Assembly: GCA_002205965.3 (NCBI GenBank)
Contig: NADL03000051.1
Location: 248,001-312,000, forward strand
DNA length: 64,000 bases
Origin: Kappaphycus alvarezii
Lineage: Eukaryota; Rhodophyta; Florideophyceae; Gigartinales; Solieriaceae
Direction of reading: 5' to 3'
Positions within the stretch are counted from its first letter, which is position 1, and every line of letters starts with the position of its first letter. The position numbers and the translations under genes are program-made. The notes beneath the pieces were generated by a model that did no database searches, was not told the origin of the DNA, and was given only the letters and a program-made list of their open reading frames with translations. Shown in pieces: positions 1-9,739 of this stretch.

Positions 1-212
1 TGTGAAGTGGCCGGCCTTCCAAACAAAGTACTCGAACCCTTGCATCGTCACGGAGGAAAGACACCCGCACTATAAGCTCTGTTCAAGCTCAGGGAAGAGA
101 TCAAGGAGGGCATCCATGCACGTCGTCTGGTCCCTTACCATCAGAGGCCTGAAGAATTCCTTCTCACACAGGACTATGCGCAACCACGGGGATACTCATC
201 TTTAACTATAGA

Positions 213-818
213 ATGATTCCTATGGGAGGAAAAAGGGCCTGGGAATGGATCATCTCGATTACGCGTGACTACTACGAACTCCACGTAATCATCCATTTCT
301 ACATTAATATATGCCTATGTTTTCGTACGTTGAACGGACCATTGCTACCTCAAGAAGATTTCCGACTATTGATCAGAGTTCTATTCTCATTCCAAAACGG
401 AAGGTTCACGGAAGCAGGTCCAGAGTTTGTGGAAGTCATATATCATTACTCTATAGGAAGGTATGGAATGGTAGCTATCGGAGACTTGTCGCAAACATAT
501 CTGAACATTATCCGTCCAGTTTACGTATTTCTCAAGAACAACCAAGATGTGCGACTGAGAGGTTACAGCTTGCCCCCTGATATGGAATATCGACTGGTCC
601 CATATCCTCTATGGGAACCTTACGTTGCTCCGCTCAGAAACACAACCTCAGCCGAAGACCAGGATCCTCCCGAGGCCGTGATGATGATACGAGCTGGACC
701 ATCAAGTGATCGGGGCGGATCATCGAAGAGGGCAAGGCGTCGGGAGCAGCGAGGAAGATCGCCAAGAAGATCGCCTCAAACACCGCCTAGTCTCCCAGGG
801 GAAACTATGCATCCTTAA
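213..818 (+). CDS. Hypothetical protein, tandem paralogue A (unknown family)
   Basis: An open frame of 201 residues that I do not recognise. It is clearly related to the next ORF (857-1273). Both share ICLCF/ICMCF (A 33-37), RVLFSF/RVFFSF (A 55-60), GRYG/GRFG (A 82-85) and PYPLWEPY/PYPYSEPY (A 130-137) in the same order and similar spacing. The homologous block is about 120 residues (A 20-140). A adds an Arg/Ser/Pro-rich, low-complexity tail after residue 145 that B lacks. The ATG at 213 gives the longest frame, but B starts closer to the shared block, so translation may begin further in. The pair lies just upstream of a purine tract and an LTR-like repeat. They may therefore be the last ORFs of an LTR element rather than host genes; this is inference. 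Another piece, in frame at 76-213, also contains RLVPY and may be a broken third copy. Confidence 0.5.
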   Translation: MIPMGGKRAWEWIISITRDYYELHVIIHFYINICLCFRTLNGPLLPQEDFRLLIRVLFSFQNGRFTEAGPEFVEVIYHYSIGRYGMVAIGDLSQTYLNIIRPVYVFLKNNQDVRLRGYSLPPDMEYRLVPYPLWEPYVAPLRNTTSAEDQDPPEAVMMIRAGPSSDRGGSSKRARRREQRGRSPRRSPQTPPSLPGETMHP

Positions 819-856
819 TTATTGGACGGCTACCAATTAGACGTTGGCTTCGCGAA

Positions 857-1273
857 ATGACAGAGGACCCTCGAGAAGCAGAAGTAATTTCCTTTTTTGC
901 CATTAGTATTTGCATGTGCTTCCAGACCATTCACGGGGCGCACCTTACTCGTGAGGACTCAGTCCTTATGTTGCGAGTTTTTTTCTCCTTCAGATACCCG
1001 TTTCTGGACCCGTTGCCAGAAAAGTTTGCATACTACGTTTACTACCTCACATTTGGAAGGTTTGGAGAAGTGAAACGGGAGGAGCTCATTAGAGAACACT
1101 ATGAAACCATACGCCGAATCTACGAAACTCTTGACCAAGGAGATGAGCCGGTCATCGCACGGTACACACTCTCTCATCATATTGGAAATGAGCTACTACC
1201 ATATCCTTATAGTGAACCCTATACTCTCCCTGATGAATGGATAGAACTCCCACAAGAACAACAAGAGCAGTGA
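857..1273 (+). CDS. Hypothetical protein, tandem paralogue B (unknown family)
   Basis: An open frame of 138 residues starting 38 bp after paralogue A. The shared block covers nearly its whole length: ICMCF at 18-22, RVFFSF at 40-45, GRFG at 67-70 and PYPYSEPY at 115-122. It ends in a Glu/Gln-rich tail. There is no obvious signal peptide and no catalytic motif I can name. The conserved aromatic and Pro-Tyr residues, with variation between the copies, suggest both were under protein-level constraint after duplication. The stop is 20 bp before the purine-rich tract at 1294-1306. Function unknown. Confidence 0.5.
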   Translation: MTEDPREAEVISFFAISICMCFQTIHGAHLTREDSVLMLRVFFSFRYPFLDPLPEKFAYYVYYLTFGRFGEVKREELIREHYETIRRIYETLDQGDEPVIARYTLSHHIGNELLPYPYSEPYTLPDEWIELPQEQQEQ

Positions 1274-1306
1274 CGAGCCGGGACGTTCGTCTTGAGCGGG
1301 AGGGCG

Positions 1307-2038
1307 TGATGTGCGCAAATTCGCACACGAAAAAATTTAGATGAGGACCATAATTGTATACAGTATTGGAACTGGGAAGATATTTTTACAGTTTTTGAAT
1401 TTGCAAGATATTTTTAATTTGGGTGAGTGTGGCAAATTCATCGGTTGATTTTTTATTTTAGGACACGCTGTCATAGTGGATGTCAGTACAGTTCTAGGTT
1501 GTGGGTGATACTACGAGTGACTCTGAAAGGTCTATATAATGGCCACATCAATTCCCACCCCTGGCCGATGGGTGGCTGGCATGGGTATGGCACCTAGATA
1601 TTTACCTTGAGGAAATATCTTCTAATGGTCTCTCTGGTTCACGATTCCCGTGGAATGCGTTTTATGGTATTAGTATGTTTGATTGAGACTTTAGGATTAG
1701 CCGAAAGTCTATATAAGCTGAGTAAAGTGCTTCCTCCTTGGAGGTCAAGCAAGTTGGCAGACAACTTCAGGTCAAGCTCCGAGTAGTAGGAAGTTGAGAG
1801 TCAACTTCAGACCAAGAAAACTTTTTCCTAAGCTGGTCGCAGAGCATCAGTGGTAGACCTGCCCCTTTTATACTTGCTTGTAGCCCTCTCAACTCTCTCC
1901 CATATACACTGCTTTTTATTTGTTCAACTATACCACGGTAGCACTTTTGTCGCTCGCAACACCTCCGTCTTGGGGTAGTTGGTTCTAAGTATCTCTTCTC
2001 CCGACGATTTACCCCTATCACAACTTGCATGAATGGAT
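1307..2038 (+). repeat. Repeat family A, LTR-like copy
   Basis: The purine tract 1294-1306 (gagcgggagggcg) is followed at 1307 by TGATG, which looks like a polypurine tract and an LTR start. The block holds two TATATAA-like boxes (about 1533 and 1711). It is shared with 43010-43420 (+) over its first half. Its second half, from gagactttaggattagcc onward, is shared with 38764-39112 (-), 46640-46830 (+) and 47352-47640 (-). Within it the unit caacttcag recurs at about 1763 and 1803. No second LTR or target duplication was found for this copy, so calling it an LTR is inference; the homology between copies is seen directly. Confidence 0.5.
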
Positions 2039-2401
2039 ACAAAGCTACCGGAGGGACTTACCGTTTCTTTATTTGTATCATCTATTGCTGCCCGAGAGAT
2101 GAACTCGGTATGCGCTGCCATCAAGACATTGTCCGCGTAGAAGACCACATGGGAATTGGTATCCACTCGCCTACTTGATGAGCACAGAACTATCGGCAAT
2201 TCATATCACCGAGAAATTGAGAAGCTGATGCTGCAAAGCGGCGTTGTTCCACCTGCCGAAGAGACAACCATAGCACTGACCGTTGTTTTCTCAACCCATT
2301 GAATGAAAACAACACGTTGAATCTTAACAGTACACAGTCTCATCAAGGATCTCGTAGAGAGGCAACTCAATCAGGCTCCTCTGGAAGTTCGAGGCCTTCT
2401 T

Positions 2402-2635
2402 TTGAAGAAAACCGGATCCAACAAATCATCCTCAACTACAAACCGTTCGGCAATGGCTCGTGCAAATGTGCCTAACCAATCAATCAAGATGATGATGCTT
2501 GACTCCGGCAGAACCACTCACCTTACTCCTTCGATTGAACATCTGTCTCAGAGCGACTCCTGTGATATTCCCATTGCACTTGGTGACGACTCAGAGATAA
2601 AGGCAACAGAACGAGGTGTTCTTTCGGTTACGTAG
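2402..2635 (+). pseudogene. copia-1 protease fragment
   Basis: Contains LDSGRTTHL, the aspartic protease signature DSG followed by the T-H pair usual in copia proteases. It continues into an ALGDDSEIKA stretch, the flap-proximal region of this family. The frame stops at 2635 before the protease ends and homology resumes in another frame at 2681. The corresponding copia-2 segment is LDSGTTTHM, so the arginine here is a substitution in this copy. Confidence 0.75.
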
Positions 2636-2680
2636 TCACATGAAGGGCACAAAACTAGAGTTACATCGAGCAATACACTT

Positions 2681-3262
2681 GTGTCAACCGATATTCCTCT
2701 GAGCCTTCTATCTATACCGGAACTCACGGCAAAGACCTTGGCCGTCCTCTTTCTTCCGCATGCTGCCTTAGTTATTGATCTCGACAATAAACTTCGCATC
2801 ATCAGAACTGTCGCCCGAAACGAAGATGGGCTATATTACATCACCACAGATGATGCTGCTGCCCTGCATGCTGCAAACACGAGCCCAATGGAATCAGCCA
2901 TGATGGCGCGAGTTTCTGAAATAGTTCAAGATGACCACCCTAACAGCCGTTGCCACGAATTATCCCATTATGGAGACTGTACTTCTGATTCTGACTCAAC
3001 TTCTGACGCCAAATCTACTGAAAACAGTGATCCTTTGAACGAAGAACTCATCGAGCTCGATCTAACGAAGCCTGACCCCAGCGTTAACGGAACTCATGTG
3101 GACCTCTGGCTCAACAGACCCGGTCACACCGCAAAAAAGAAGAGTCTGCGCAAAATGATCCAATTGCGCGTCTTACCCACAGCAACCAGTACTCCATTCA
3201 ATCGCCATGTGTCAAAGGAAAGTTTCGAAAGTCTTTTCGCGGCTCATTGTCACCGGCACTGA
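2681..3262 (+). pseudogene. copia-1 protease end and GAG-pre-integrase segment
   Basis: The start corresponds to the end of the protease (LSLLSIPEL). Then comes the strand DGLYYITTD typical of the GAG-pre-integrase region, and an acidic Ser/Asp/Glu-rich spacer (about residues 85-130). The stretch LWLNRPGH near residue 142 matches the LWHRRLGH start of the integrase zinc-binding domain, with the first histidine lost. An equivalent acidic spacer is present in copia-2, so it is a family feature. Confidence 0.65.
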
Positions 3263-3645
3263 AACCTGGAAATCTCCATGCAGACGTCACTAGTGCTGGT
3301 ACAGAATCTTCAGACGGCTTCGCTTATTACGTAATCATTGTCGACGAAGAGACCCACTTTCTTCATGCTGCACCCATGAAACACAAATGTGAAGCTTCGG
3401 ATGTGGTTCTTTCCTTTGTAAAATGGTTTGAATGTCAATCGGGACACAATGCCAGTTCTAAGCACACTGATGGTGGCTCGGATTTCTTCAAGGCTCAAAA
3501 GGCTCTGAAACGACTCGGGGTGTCAATCAATACTTCTTCGCCATACACAACATCTCCAAATGGACTGGCTGAACGCCACACTGCGATTCCGATGGTTCCA
3601 ATCCGTGCCTGCCTCGAACAGGCACAGATCCCGCTCTCGTACTGA
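3247..3645 (+). pseudogene. copia-1 integrase core
   Basis: Retroviral-type integrase core of the rve family. The catalytic triad is visible: D13 in HADVTS, D75 in HTDGGSDF and E109 in NGLAERHT, with 33 residues between the last two. It overlaps the preceding frame by a few codons, which marks a frameshift. It ends in a TGA at 3643-3645 after the stretch that normally leads to the core's end. The family inserts element DNA into the host genome; this copy cannot be made as one protein. Confidence 0.8.
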
Positions 3646-3666
3646 CCATACGCTCTTCAGCACGTA

Positions 3667-4008
3667 GTGAATTCCAAGAATGCCAGTACTCATCATTCAA
3701 CAAAAGAGATACCCTACGTGGCTCTATTTCAAGAACATCCTCGATTTATCAAACATCTGCGTCTATTTGGATGTCGCGCACTGGTAATGATCCGTGAGAG
3801 CGAACTCCGCAAAATGGACAGTCGTCTTGTCGAGGGTATCAACCTTGGCCATACTAATGGTGGCATGTACTACATAGCCACGTCTTCTGTTGTTGTTGCC
3901 CACACCAAGCACATGCGATTTGTTGAGACTGAATTTCCAGGACTACGGCATGCGCACCCAAGTCCTCCAACCTCTCCCACAGACACCACGCCTGCCCTCA
4001 ATGAATAA
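3667..4008 (+). pseudogene. copia-1 post-integrase segment
   Basis: Matches the copia region after the core: a LFGCRALVMI strand followed by KMDSRLVEGINLGH and a stretch ending in MRFVETEFPG, equivalent to the usual 'KxxxRxxxGxxxGY ... VxFxExxFP' pattern. It is interrupted by a TAA at 4006. Homologous sequence occurs in copia-2 at about 29300-29420. Confidence 0.65.
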
Positions 4009-4041
4009 ATCTCTGTAGACGAAGACGATATCCCCTCAACA

Positions 4042-5031
4042 GTGAGTGCCCATGAAGCTGACACGGACTCCACCTCCGGTGAAGACAAATGTTCTGCCCT
4101 TAGTTCTCTCACGCATTATCCAGAAAAGGACTCAATCTATGACCCTGAACTCGGTGGCTACATTTCGGTTGTTGAGACCAACAACCCTTCAGCTTCTTGC
4201 GCACTCGCCAGTACAGTCATACCTACGACTATCAGTACAGAGGATGAGCCTACTCTTCGTCAAGCCCTGCAGTCTCCGGAATCAGAATTTCGGCTTGGAG
4301 CAATCCGAACGGAGTTCAACACGATTTTCAACCTCGGAACTTACACAGACCTTGATGTTTCACATGGTCCAGCACTTCCTTCCGGAATCGTTTTGAGCCT
4401 CAAACGAGACCATAAAGGAAGCCCTATGCGGTTCAAAGCACGACTGGTTGCCTGTGGAAATTTCCAGTCGCCGTCCGAAAGAGAGAATTTGTACGCTCCG
4501 GTCCTGAACTTCGAAGTGTTTCGTATCGTGCTTGATCTGGCCACTGCAAAGAACTGGGATCGCCAGCACATTGACGTGAAAGTAGCTTTGATACACGCAA
4601 GTATACCCGAGAATAAACTAGTTTGGATCAAACTTCCTAGAATTCCTGGTGTCCTAGAAGCAGATGGGCGCACTGTGAAGTTGGTTAAGTCTCTTTATGG
4701 AAGACGACAGGCCCCACGCTTGTGGTACGAGGACCTATCCGTCTTCCTTCTTTCAATTGGATTCACGAAATGTCAATCTGCTCCTTGCTTATTCACATAC
4801 CTGAAGGGAACTGATATGGTTATTGTCCTTGCGTATGTGGACGATCTAGGTATCTTTGGACCCAAAGAGTTAACTATTTGGACGAAGCGCATGCTGAACA
4901 ATCACTATGGCGTATCGGACCTTGGAAAGACTGATCTTTATCTTGGTGTGTCTATTACTGAGCTTGAGGATCGCATCATTCTTCATCAAAAGCCTCTAAT
5001 TGGGAAGATCATTCGACTGTCGAAGATGTAA
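4042..5031 (+). pseudogene. copia-1 reverse transcriptase
   Basis: Long RVT_2-type (copia) reverse transcriptase segment of 329 residues. It has the palm region with DVKVALIHA (family DVKTAFLNG, changed in this copy), LVKSLYGRRQAPRLWYED, and the catalytic box AYVDD at residues 264-268 (4831-4845). It continues to YLGVSI. The catalytic aspartates are intact here, unlike in copia-2. The frame ends at a TAA at 5029. Confidence 0.85.
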
Positions 5032-5157
5032 ATGGCCAATCCTGTTGCAGCTCCTTTGCCTGTGTCTCACCGTTTGTACGATGGAAAACAGATTTTATCT
5101 GAGTCAGATACAGCCTTGATGTAATGCATCCACTACAAAGAGGTACTTGGCTCTCTG

Positions 5158-5803
5158 TTGTTTCTAATAACACGAACTAGACCGGACATCTCTACTGCAG
5201 TCTCCATGCTTGGCAAATTCGCATCCTCTCCATCGCCATCACATTGGCAATGCATAAAGAAGGTCATCCGCTATTTGATCGGCACAAAGAATTATGCTCT
5301 ATCGTTTAAAGCGAGGACAACTGCATTGTATCTGCCTGGTCTGACGCAGATTGGGGTAGGGATCTTGAGAGACGTCGCCCCAGGGGGGGGGTCAATGCAT
5401 CACTGTTGGCACCGTGCCAGTAATTTGGAGCTCTAAACTTCAGAAGTCTACGACATTGTCTACCTCAGAAGCAGAGTTTTATGCGCTTTCGGAATGTATC
5501 AAGCAAGTGACATGGTTGAAGATTATTTTTGTGGAACTGTTGTTGCCAATTGATTATACTATTACGGTTCACGAAGACAATCTTGGAACAATTTCGTGGT
5601 CTCAAGATGTGCTTGGCATGCGCCGCGTAAAGCACATTGAACTACGATTCTACCACGTGTTTAACGCTGTAAAATATGGACTTGTCTCTTTGAAATACAT
5701 TGAGTCTACCAAGAACCCTGCTGATCTGTTCACAAAATCGATGAATGGCGATTCGTTCATGCAACATCGAAATTTTCTTGGTGTTACTCCTTGCATGACC
5801 TAG
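5158..5803 (+). pseudogene. copia-1 RNase H region
   Basis: Two overlapping frames (5158-5436 and 5414-5803) carry the end of the reverse transcriptase thumb (RTRPDISTAVSMLGKFASSP) and the RNase H domain. The second frame has STSEAEFYALSE, HEDNLGTI and KHIELRFYHV, the usual copia RNase H signatures, and KNPADLFTKSM near the end. A frameshift lies at about 5390-5415, next to a run of eight or more G, a plausible slip site. The last codon is at 5803. Confidence 0.8.
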
Positions 5804-6545
5804 GGGGCCTTTCGGTGAGTTTGTGAATGTATGTGTTTGAATATGTATGTTTGTTTGTATTTGATTATGAGTTTGAAGTTCAAATTTATATTTCATAGTT
5901 TGTATTTTATATTCTACGAGAGCATTCTACACAAATGCTTTCGTCGATTTACTGAAGCCACCGTCTCTCGAGTGGTTTCTTGGCACTGTAAAAGGGGGGC
6001 AGCAAGCGGGTTCGTTACTATGCTGCCCCAACAGGAAAAATGTCATAAATATAACCCTTCGTTCTAAAATTAAATGCTCAGACTGAAACGGAGAACTGAT
6101 AGCATATTGCTACATTAAGGGGAAAAGTCGCATATTACTCCCTCCATGGACTGGATGGAAACAAAAAGGATTGCAATGTGCCTCTTACACTGACAGATGA
6201 CTGTAATTTTTTGCTAATGAAGAAAGCGTCCTACCAGTAAGTTAGTAGATTTCAAAAGTTCCTGTTCAGGTGTCACCAAGAGAGGCATTGGTCGCTCTAG
6301 ACACTCAGATGAGTCATTTATTTGTTTTGACTGTTTTAGGAAAGGAACTGAAGTGGTTTTACACTATCATTGGCAGGTTTGATTGAAACCGAGGACCATA
6401 ACACGTTAGAAGAGATGAAAACCAAGGTAGAGATGGTTATAACTACATCTTTGATCGTTAGAAATACGTTTCAGTTGACCTCACGGTAATACATGAAGAT
6501 CAAGTCCATGCTGTGATCGCTGATTCCAAATAGTAAAGTGATCGC
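5804..6545. other. Intergenic stretch without recognisable genes
   Basis: Non-coding sequence after copia-1. It contains a TG/TTTG-rich run (about 5815-5880) and a G-run (5994-5999) inside a purine tract. I see no gene, RNA gene or terminal repeat. Confidence 0.4.
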
Positions 6546-6650
6546 TTAAATTAAATCAAAAAGAAATCGATTTTGTTCTTTAATGTTTGAAAAGCATTCA
6601 GCTATCCCCCGATGTATACTAGACGTGTTCAGGATAATGGTCGAAAAGTG
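6546..6650 (+). repeat. Repeat B copy 1
   Basis: About 90 bp matching the reverse complement of 27119-27206 and, over 40 bp, 38107-38150. The shared words include gctatcccccg, acgtgttcaggataat and ctttaatgtttgaaaag. Translated, the three copies share YPPMYTRRVQDNG-like peptides, so it may be a coding fragment of an unrecognised element. Confidence 0.5.
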
Positions 6651-6971
6651 AAGTTTCGGAAGGGTTTTCGTCAGAATAAAAAGTACAGCTCCTTTGTACT
6701 GTTGTTGGATGACCAAATTTTGTACAATGAAATAAATAATGAAGCCGTATGTGACCACTCTGGTGAAATAGAATGGCTTTCAATTCAAGGTGATATTTTA
6801 AATCTCAATCAGAATGAGAGTACAGTAACTTCAGGGGAAATGAAAACTGCAAAGAAAGAGACGACAAAAACATAGCATTTGCTTCTAGGGAACACATTTT
6901 CCCGACCTTACATCAGGAGTCACATATCGGACTGGATCCTTCCCGAGTTAGTTACCACATCGAAATAATGT

Positions 6972-7163
6972 ATGGCGTGCACCAGGTCAAAGCTACATAA
7001 AATTGACCATGGAATTCTGACCATAGTCACAGGGCTTGTTTATTTGAACGCTGAAACAACGGTGAAGATTAGAATGGCGGGTGATGGCGGACACATGTAT
7101 TATTTCAATATTGTGGACGAGTACTTAAGGTACGTCCACACTGCACTAGCTAGTCAGGACTAA
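6972..7163 (+). pseudogene. Possible copia integrase remnant
   Basis: The stretch GGHMYYFNIVDEYLRYVHTAL resembles the strand after the first catalytic Asp of copia integrases (family GGxxYFVTFIDDYSRYxxVY). Downstream sequence to about 7480 holds possible further pieces in shifting frames, such as SHANDPFDPVSNKAADR. The match is short, and no full D-D-E triad can be read. Confidence 0.3.
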
Positions 7164-8070
7164 AGTTAAAGCTTCAGTTGCCCTGCTCTCGTTCTTCTAT
7201 GATTCGAAAAGTAATCAGAGAGAGATTCCCGGTCGTTGCACACTGATGTCTGGAGGAGATTGCAGAGGTAAAAGGTCAATTTATGGTTAGATGGAGTTGA
7301 TTTAAGTGCGACGACAAGTTAAAATCGGAGTTAAATGTTTTTCCGAACGATGTTATGGTATTCTCATGCCAATGACCCGTTCGATCCCGTTTCAAACAAG
7401 GCTGCCGACCGGGTATTGGAACTAGTACGTGAGATATTTTACTTTTTAAAAGATCATTAAGATGCACCTGAAGAAAGGGAATGCAACATTGAATCCGTGC
7501 ACTAATATTGGTCACCCGAGCTGCAGTTTATACAACTGCGATGTAGGCGTCTGTTCTACCATTACGTCATTGTTATGTTCAAAGCTCTTAGTCAAAAGTT
7601 GAAGGAGCGCCCCTGACAGGTACATGACGGTGAAGTTGATTAGCTTTTGGTTACTGAATTAGAAATCTTCCGGACAAAATATGTCCGTGTATATAGCATC
7701 GAGCTCTTTGGCCTACATTTGTTTCATAATGGAGAATTTCAATGTTTTCTGGTGAATTGAATGACTATCCTGACTCAGATCAAATTAAAAATCTATCTAT
7801 ATGAGCCCGAAAGGAAAGTAACTGATCTCAGTCGGGCAGTAGGCAATAATGAAGAATAAATGAGCAAAGAAGATTCATGGTCATCATCTTCTTCCCTCGA
7901 TGAGGCGATCCACAATAAAAGTCCGGATAATTACTCAGGTACATCAAATTAATGAAGAAGTGAAAACAACCTAAAAAGGCGCTAGAGTCTTACTTTTCTA
8001 AGTCTTGTCCGATCGGTGAGGTATAGCTATCTGAACTCATCGAAGTTTTTTTTACCTCAGAAGAGCCTAA
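7164..8070. other. Unassigned stretch
   Basis: Apart from the possible integrase scraps to about 7480, I see no open frame with recognisable content. The composition is less A+T-rich than the desert after 9.8 kb, consistent with old transposon sequence. Confidence 0.3.
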
Positions 8071-8100
8071 ATTTTCTTAGTCCATGAAATCATTCAAGCG

Positions 8101-8538
8101 GTGTATGGAGCTGAGGTCGGCCGGCGGCATGACATGACGCTTTACCGGCAAAGTGGAATTGGTAACGATTTTCAATCTTCTATGCTTATAGGTGGTAGAC
8201 AGTACTGCATTTACGGAGACGCGGCGTATTTACTCCGTGCATGGCTACAGGTGGCTTTTGAACGCACTTCTGCTACCGAATCGGAACTGTTCTACAATAG
8301 AGAAATGAGTGCCGTACGTGAGGCGGTAGAGTGGACCTACAAAGACCTGAAGCAGATATAGTCTACACAAGATTACAAGCGAATTCTTCGTGTAAGAAAA
8401 AGTCCTATTGCTTTGCTATACAAAGCCAGCGCTTTGATTTGGAACGTTAGAGTGTGTTTACATCATGGAAGTGGACAGACGAGTAGCTACTTTCTGTGCT
8501 CGCCACCTAGCCTAGCTAGGTACGTGTCCGTTCAGTAA
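8101..8538 (+). pseudogene. PIF/Harbinger-type transposase, C-terminal part
   Basis: A DDE_Tnp_4-type nuclease end. It has GRRHDMTLYRQSG, then IYGDAAYLLRAWL (the second catalytic Asp in the family's GDxxYxLxxWL), then MSAVREAVEWTYKDLK (the catalytic Glu region). The frame meets a TAG at 8359-8361. It then continues in the same frame through RVRKSPIALLYKASALIWN to 8538, which is also family-like. One nonsense codon therefore separates two conserved blocks. The first frame has no true start: GTG at 8101 is internal, and homology extends slightly upstream (VHEIIQA). The N-terminal half is missing. The partner DNA-binding gene lies tail to tail at 8883-9665, the usual two-gene make-up of Harbinger elements. 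Confidence 0.8.
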
Positions 8539-8882
8539 AACCACATTGTTGTGTTTCTTCTCGCCCTGCTCCCACGTACCACCCGCTCCCGCTATCGCCG
8601 CTCTAGGCATGCACAGCGAGTCGGAGCGAAACGATGTCGACATGTACCTAACCAGACTAGGTGGTGAACAGAGAAAGAAGAAAGGAAGCTTATTGCAGTT
8701 TTTTTCACTAGAGCTCCTAGGATGGATAGGACTTCCTTACGTTCCGCAATAGCGCCTTTTCGCTCTACACTATCAATGGCTAATCAACGCTCTTCTAGTA
8801 CAACCCGTTTCTCATCAACCGGGATGCGTTTAGCCTCATTCTCATGAGCACGTTCAAAACGAGTCACTTCTCGTTCTTCTTT

Positions 8883-9665
8883 TTAGACCTCCAATTCTAG
8901 CCGCCTTTCCTCTACATTCAACCGTTTTTCCTCAAGTTGCTTTCGTGACTTGATATGCTCGCTTATCAAGTTGACCTCCTCTCCGTCAGAGTCTGGCGGA
9001 TTTGCACGCTTTTGCCTTTTTTCCAGTCTTGGAGAATCGTTCTCTTCACCACCATTGCTCGTTACGCCAGTATCCGAGCTACCACTCGGCCAGAGTCTTG
9101 ATAGTGCTCCTGCCCTTAGATCCTCCCCAGCTTTCAGAAGGCGTCTGTCCAGTTCCGTCCTCTCATCACGTTCAGCTCTTTTTGCGTCCTCCCATTCGTC
9201 AACCTCCAAGATCAAATCATCCAGCAGTGTCTCTCTCTCCCCTCTCACTTCAATGATACCAGAGGCGATTCTATTCTTTTTGGCCGCTTCGCGGTGATCA
9301 CCTATTATCTTTTTAAAGCGGTCGTTTCACGTTTTCCAAGTCGGCTGCGCTATAGCTGCAAAGCAGCCAGCCGGTACGGATGACTTGAACAGGCTAAAAG
9401 CCTCTTCAAATCTACTTTGAGCTTCACCGTGCGGTGCAAGATGGGCGTCAATCAAACGTAATGCTTTGAGAAGCAGAATTTCCCACGCATTAGAGAAACG
9501 AATACGTCTCTTTTTTGTCATAGTGGATGCTGTAGAAGTTGAATCGGTCGTTGTGAGCGCTGGTGTAAAAACACAAGTGGTGTTATCTGCATGGGATGTT
9601 GCATTATCTTTGGTAAGCGAGGCCATCCTTGGTTTGAGGTGTGTCAGGATGGTGGCGGTAACCAC
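8883..9665 (-). pseudogene. Harbinger-associated Myb/SANT-like protein with one nonsense codon
   Basis: On the minus strand, 9665-9327 encodes a low-complexity Thr/Ser start and a tri-helical Myb/SANT-like block (RIRFSNAWEILLLKALRLID ... TWKT). A TGA at 9327-9329 follows. The same frame then stays open from 9326 to 8883 with NDRFKKIIGDHREAAKKN, acidic and coiled regions, and a Glu/Arg-rich end (KQLEEKRLNVEERRLELEV). The TGA falls where the third helix should continue, so the ancestral protein was about 260 residues. In PIF/Harbinger elements such proteins bind DNA and carry the transposase to the termini. A sequencing error at one base would restore the frame, as would stop readthrough; a dead copy is the simplest reading. 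Confidence 0.7.
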
Positions 9666-9739
9666 AAACAGGCGCCAAATGATTCTGGCAGCTAAAGTTT
9701 CCGACTTCGTAAAGCACCCTCTCCAACTGAAAAAATGAA

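Larger units (their letters stand above)
2040..5803 (+). mobile_element. copia-1: 5'-truncated, decayed Ty1/copia element
   Basis: Domains follow the Ty1/copia order on the + strand: gag remnant (about 2045-2400), protease, GAG-pre-integrase, integrase core, reverse transcriptase, RNase H. The frame is broken by several stops and shifts, so the copy is dead. The 5' end is cut near 2040 against repeat A, and no LTR pair, primer site or target duplication was found. A purine run at about 5989-5999 could be a polypurine tract but lies far beyond the last codon. The layout matches copia-2, including an acidic spacer near the GAG-pre region, so the two belong to related families. Confidence 0.85.

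Noticed and set aside
8950..9297. Plus-strand ORFs over the Harbinger partner gene
   Set aside because: Ser/Leu-rich antisense shadows of the acidic/Arg-rich minus-strand protein.
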